From contig NZ_CP009933.1 of NCBI RefSeq assembly GCF_000968375.1, forward strand, positions 1,612,001 to 1,676,000: a DNA stretch of 64,000 bases, written 5' to 3'. Below are positions 61,765 through 64,000 of this stretch, one piece after another. Position 1 is the stretch's first letter. Each line of letters starts with the position of its first letter. The stretch comes from Clostridium scatologenes. Its GTDB lineage: Bacteria; Bacillota; Clostridia; Clostridiales; Clostridiaceae. Below the pieces are notes generated by a model. That model had not been told where the DNA came from and did no database searches. It saw only the letters and a list, made by a program, of their open reading frames with translations. A program made the translations under genes and the position numbers.

Positions 61765-62969
61765 AAGTTGTTAAAATTTTTTATAAGATAACCTAAGTAA
61801 AATTCAAATTTAACTTTTGTATCTGTTAAATCCTTTTTTAAAATTTCCTGTATTTTATTAATTTTGTACATTAATGTATTTCTATGCAAATAAAGTTTTT
61901 TTGATGTTTGTATATAATTTCCGTTTTTTTCTATAAATACATAAAATATATGCGTAAAATCAGTATCATTTTGAGCATCATATTGCTCAAGTATGCCTAC
62001 AGTCTCATCATAATATTCCTTTAATAAAGTTACATTTTTTATTTCACTAAGTAATTTATAAGCTCCTATATCTGAATAAAACATATTTTTGTCATTACTA
62101 CCTTCTGATTTTATCACTTTTAAAGTTTTCAAAGCTTCTAAATAAGTTGTCTTTATTTCAGAAAATTCAGTATATGCACTTCCAACTGCTATACTCAAAT
62201 TAATATCTAAAAAGTTCTTTTTACCATTTTCTCTTATACCCTCCAAAAGCTTTTCTAAATTAATAAGCTTATCTTTTTCATTTATCATAAGAAAAACTAC
62301 AGATTCATTTTCTAAAAGGCTAATAGGTTGAAATTTTGCATCCCAAATTGAGCTATTAACGCATCTTAAAAAGCTACTTTTCATATGTAGTATACTTTGT
62401 TCATCCTTAACATTTTTAGAAGATAAATATTCTTGAAATCGATCTATTGATACAATAATTATTCTAAATGATTTAAATGAAGCATAACCGGAATCTGAAA
62501 GCCTTTTTGTAAAATCTTCATAATTTACTTTATCTGATATTATATTCTTTAATAAATTTTCATAAGGAAGCTTTTCTAAATATAATTTTACTATATGATT
62601 GCAAATAACCTTAGTAACTTCTGATAAACTAATCTTCCATGGAATTTCAAAAACAGGGAAATCATTTTCATCAGATATTCTCTTTATATAATCAGGTACC
62701 CTTGAAAAATATTTTCCAACATTCACAATTAATCCTGCTGCATGCTTTTTTATTAATCCGTTTATTAATTCAATAAATCCATTCCTATTATCAAAAATTG
62801 CTACCCCTGTAAGTATTATTAATTCATCACTTTTTGCATAACTCACTATATCAGGAGTTTCCATAATATGTACCCATTTTACCCTTCTAAAAATGCCTTT
62901 GTTTCCACTTACTAATTTTAAATCCTTTAATTCTGGCAAGTTTATTAACTGATCAAATGTAACCTCCAT
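61761..62969 (-). CDS. PucR-family transcriptional regulator
   Basis: The start at 62969 (MEVTFDQLINL) has GGGGGAG upstream. The 402-residue protein has the PucR N-terminal domain (LKLVSGNKGIFRRVKWVHIMETPDI), a GGDEF-like middle part without the active motif, and the C-terminal PucR helix-turn-helix (GNYIQTSKKLYLHRNTLMYKINKI). Such regulators control purine or amino-acid catabolism. Its neighbours upstream are the two 3-aminobutyryl-CoA lyase-like genes, so it may control them. Its stop overlaps the ArfA-like stop region by 4 bases on the opposite strand. Confidence 0.88.
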   Translation of the reverse strand: MEVTFDQLINLPELKDLKLVSGNKGIFRRVKWVHIMETPDIVSYAKSDELIILTGVAIFDNRNGFIELINGLIKKHAAGLIVNVGKYFSRVPDYIKRISDENDFPVFEIPWKISLSEVTKVICNHIVKLYLEKLPYENLLKNIISDKVNYEDFTKRLSDSGYASFKSFRIIIVSIDRFQEYLSSKNVKDEQSILHMKSSFLRCVNSSIWDAKFQPISLLENESVVFLMINEKDKLINLEKLLEGIRENGKKNFLDINLSIAVGSAYTEFSEIKTTYLEALKTLKVIKSEGSNDKNMFYSDIGAYKLLSEIKNVTLLKEYYDETVGILEQYDAQNDTDFTHIFYVFIEKNGNYIQTSKKLYLHRNTLMYKINKIQEILKKDLTDTKVKFEFYLGYLIKNFNNF

Positions 62970-63121
62970 AATTAACTCTCCCCCATCAAAGCCTATTTCG
63001 AACTTATTCAATTATATTTTAATGCTTTTATTCCCAAAAAGATATATTAATGGAATAAAATGTTTATATTGTTGTATAAGCCCATAAAATATTTATATTA
63101 AAAACTAAAAGAAATTATAAT

Positions 63122-63164
63122 AAAAATAGGGCTTAATACTGAATCAGTATCAAACCCTATTTTT
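63122..63164. terminator. Terminator of the ammonia-lyase-like genes
   Basis: AAAAATAGGG (63122-63131) pairs with CCCTATTTTT (63155-63164) around an inner ATACTGA/TCAGTAT stem. Confidence 0.75.
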
Positions 63165-63177
63165 ATTATTAATTGAA

Positions 63178-63582
63178 TTATTTTTCAGGTACTTCGTAAA
63201 TAGCTGTAGCTTCAACTGTCATAACAGGATTTTCATAAACATTTACAGCAGAATCCTGTCTTAACATTCTAGCATTTTCAGCTATTTTAAAAGCTCTTAA
63301 CTGTACTTTTCTTTTATTTCCACATTCTCCTATTATTCGTCCATCTACCTCTATAAAATCTCCTGCATAAGTAGGGAATGTATATCTAATTTCATCATAA
63401 CCTAAGCATGTACCCTCATTGCCATCACGCATAATCATTAGGTTAGTTGCAACATCACCCATTAATTCTACTGTATGTGAACCATTAACTAATTCACCTG
63501 CATAATGAGCTTCACCTGAAGACATTCGAGTACGTATCATAGTTTCATAATTTTTTTCTGGTTTAACAAATGTTTCTGGCAT
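63178..63582 (-). CDS. 3-aminobutyryl-CoA ammonia-lyase-like hotdog protein
   Basis: The start at 63582 (MPETFVKPEK) has AGGAGG 8 bases upstream; an upstream GTG would be too near it. The 134-residue protein has the family opening RTRMSSGEAHYAGELVNG, then ELMGDVATNLM and PTYAGDFIEVDGRI, as in 3-aminobutyryl-CoA ammonia-lyase (Kal) and beta-alanyl-CoA ammonia-lyase. These remove ammonia from a CoA-bound beta-amino acid in lysine or beta-alanine fermentation. A paralogue lies 27 bases upstream, so the enzyme may be built from two different subunits. No other lysine-fermentation gene is in view. Confidence 0.75.
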   Translation of the reverse strand: MPETFVKPEKNYETMIRTRMSSGEAHYAGELVNGSHTVELMGDVATNLMIMRDGNEGTCLGYDEIRYTFPTYAGDFIEVDGRIIGECGNKRKVQLRAFKIAENARMLRQDSAVNVYENPVMTVEATAIYEVPEK

Positions 63583-63608
63583 TATAAGCACCTCCTAATT
63601 TTATAATA

Positions 63609-64000
63609 TTATTCCCATTTGTTTTTTATAACACCCTCTGGTTGAACTCCCCTTTGGCAATTTTTCTTAACAACTAAAGTTCCTATTGCTCTTGCTACCA
63701 AAACTGGTGGGTCCAAAACATCAACATCATTTACTTTGGCATCGGGTTTTCCATTGCGTCTTGCTGGGGTAGCTACCTTATATGTTTCAAACTCACATTT
63801 ACGAGAAGAATTTCCAACTTTAATTATACGTCCATGACATTCAATATAATCTCCTTCGTAAACTGGTTTTAAAAATTCCACTTTTTCATATCCTGCAAAT
63901 AATGATTCATCTCCATCTTGAAGAACACAAAGTTCAGTTCCTACATCCCCATATATATCTAAATGTTTATTGGGTTTCATAACCCCTCCTAAATAATGTG
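63609..64000 (-). CDS. Second 3-aminobutyryl-CoA ammonia-lyase-like protein (partial)
   Basis: The frame stays open past the ATG at 63980 to the window edge. The codons before it read HYLGGV, matching the HYAGELV/HYGGGLV segment of the family. So the ATG is internal, and the gene begins outside the window; the nearby AGGAGG is coding sequence. The rest shows IYGDVGTELCVLQDGDE, YEKVEFLKPVYEGDYIECHGRI and a C-terminal part. It is paralogous to the following gene. Identity with that protein is moderate by eye, and the C-terminal tail is different, so the pair could be subunits or two activities. Confidence 0.7.
   Translation of the reverse strand, partial: HYLGGVMKPNKHLDIYGDVGTELCVLQDGDESLFAGYEKVEFLKPVYEGDYIECHGRIIKVGNSSRKCEFETYKVATPARRNGKPDAKVNDVDVLDPPVLVARAIGTLVVKKNCQRGVQPEGVIKNKWE

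Overview
The window is low-GC, AT-rich DNA from an endospore-forming, strictly anaerobic clostridium. The evidence is an alpha/beta SASP gene, a CooS-CooF-reductase cluster, a hybrid cluster protein, a corrinoid methyltransferase pair, a clostridial ferredoxin and Shine-Dalgarno sites of the AGGAGG type throughout. The CODH cluster and the corrinoid methyl-transfer genes point to a CO/C1-metabolising Clostridium near the acetogens (C. ljungdahlii / C. autoethanogenum / C. carboxidivorans type). The species is inference. No rRNA, tRNA, CRISPR array or intact transposase was seen.

Layout. 1-0.4 kb: start of a YhaM-type exoribonuclease (leaves the window). 0.6-1.7 kb: a His/Ser-rich peptide overlapping a small Hanks-type kinase, behind two palindromic operator-like sites. 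1.8-6 kb: recQ, a crcB fragment, a small membrane protein and a CDF metal exporter. 6.1-7.9 kb: URO-D-type methyltransferase plus corrinoid protein. 8.3-12.7 kb: lantibiotic-immunity-type ABC exporter with its own two-component system. 12.8-13.5 kb: XRE regulator plus membrane protein. 13.8-16.4 kb: two DEAD-box helicases. 16.5-20.2 kb: CO dehydrogenase (frameshifted), CooF and an FAD oxidoreductase. 20.4 kb: SASP. 20.9-27.9 kb: an accessory cassette (DUF262 protein, DUF3696-type ATPase, unknown 300-aa protein, PglX-like adenine methylase) with a defence-like look. 28-31 kb: NUDIX, mnmA, cysteine desulfurase. 31.3-39 kb: a sigma-54-controlled amino-acid/peptide module (two permeases, one broken; PuuD-type amidase; sigma-54 activator; dipeptide epimerase; serine hydrolase). 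39-47.9 kb: a large inverted repeat, pepF, membrane proteins, asnB and a TauE-type transporter. 48.3-58 kb: GH18 hydrolase, a structured repeat-like element, hcp, GGDEF protein, MFS efflux pump with a structured leader, M20 peptidase, phosphoesterase, XdhC. 58-64 kb: luxS, map, NlpC/P60 protein, ferredoxin, an ArfA-like ribosome-rescue gene whose terminator lies inside the ORF, a PucR regulator and two 3-aminobutyryl-CoA-ammonia-lyase-like genes, the second leaving the window.

How the parts work together. CooS, CooF and the flavoprotein would pass electrons from CO to ferredoxin and pyridine nucleotide, but cooS carries a one-base frameshift and lacks residues expected for canonical catalysis. 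Two -24/-12 promoters sit in front of the permease operons near the sigma-54 activator, which makes 31-39 kb one regulon. The most novel candidates are the PglX/DUF262/DUF3696 cassette and the ArfA-like gene with built-in non-stop mRNA control.
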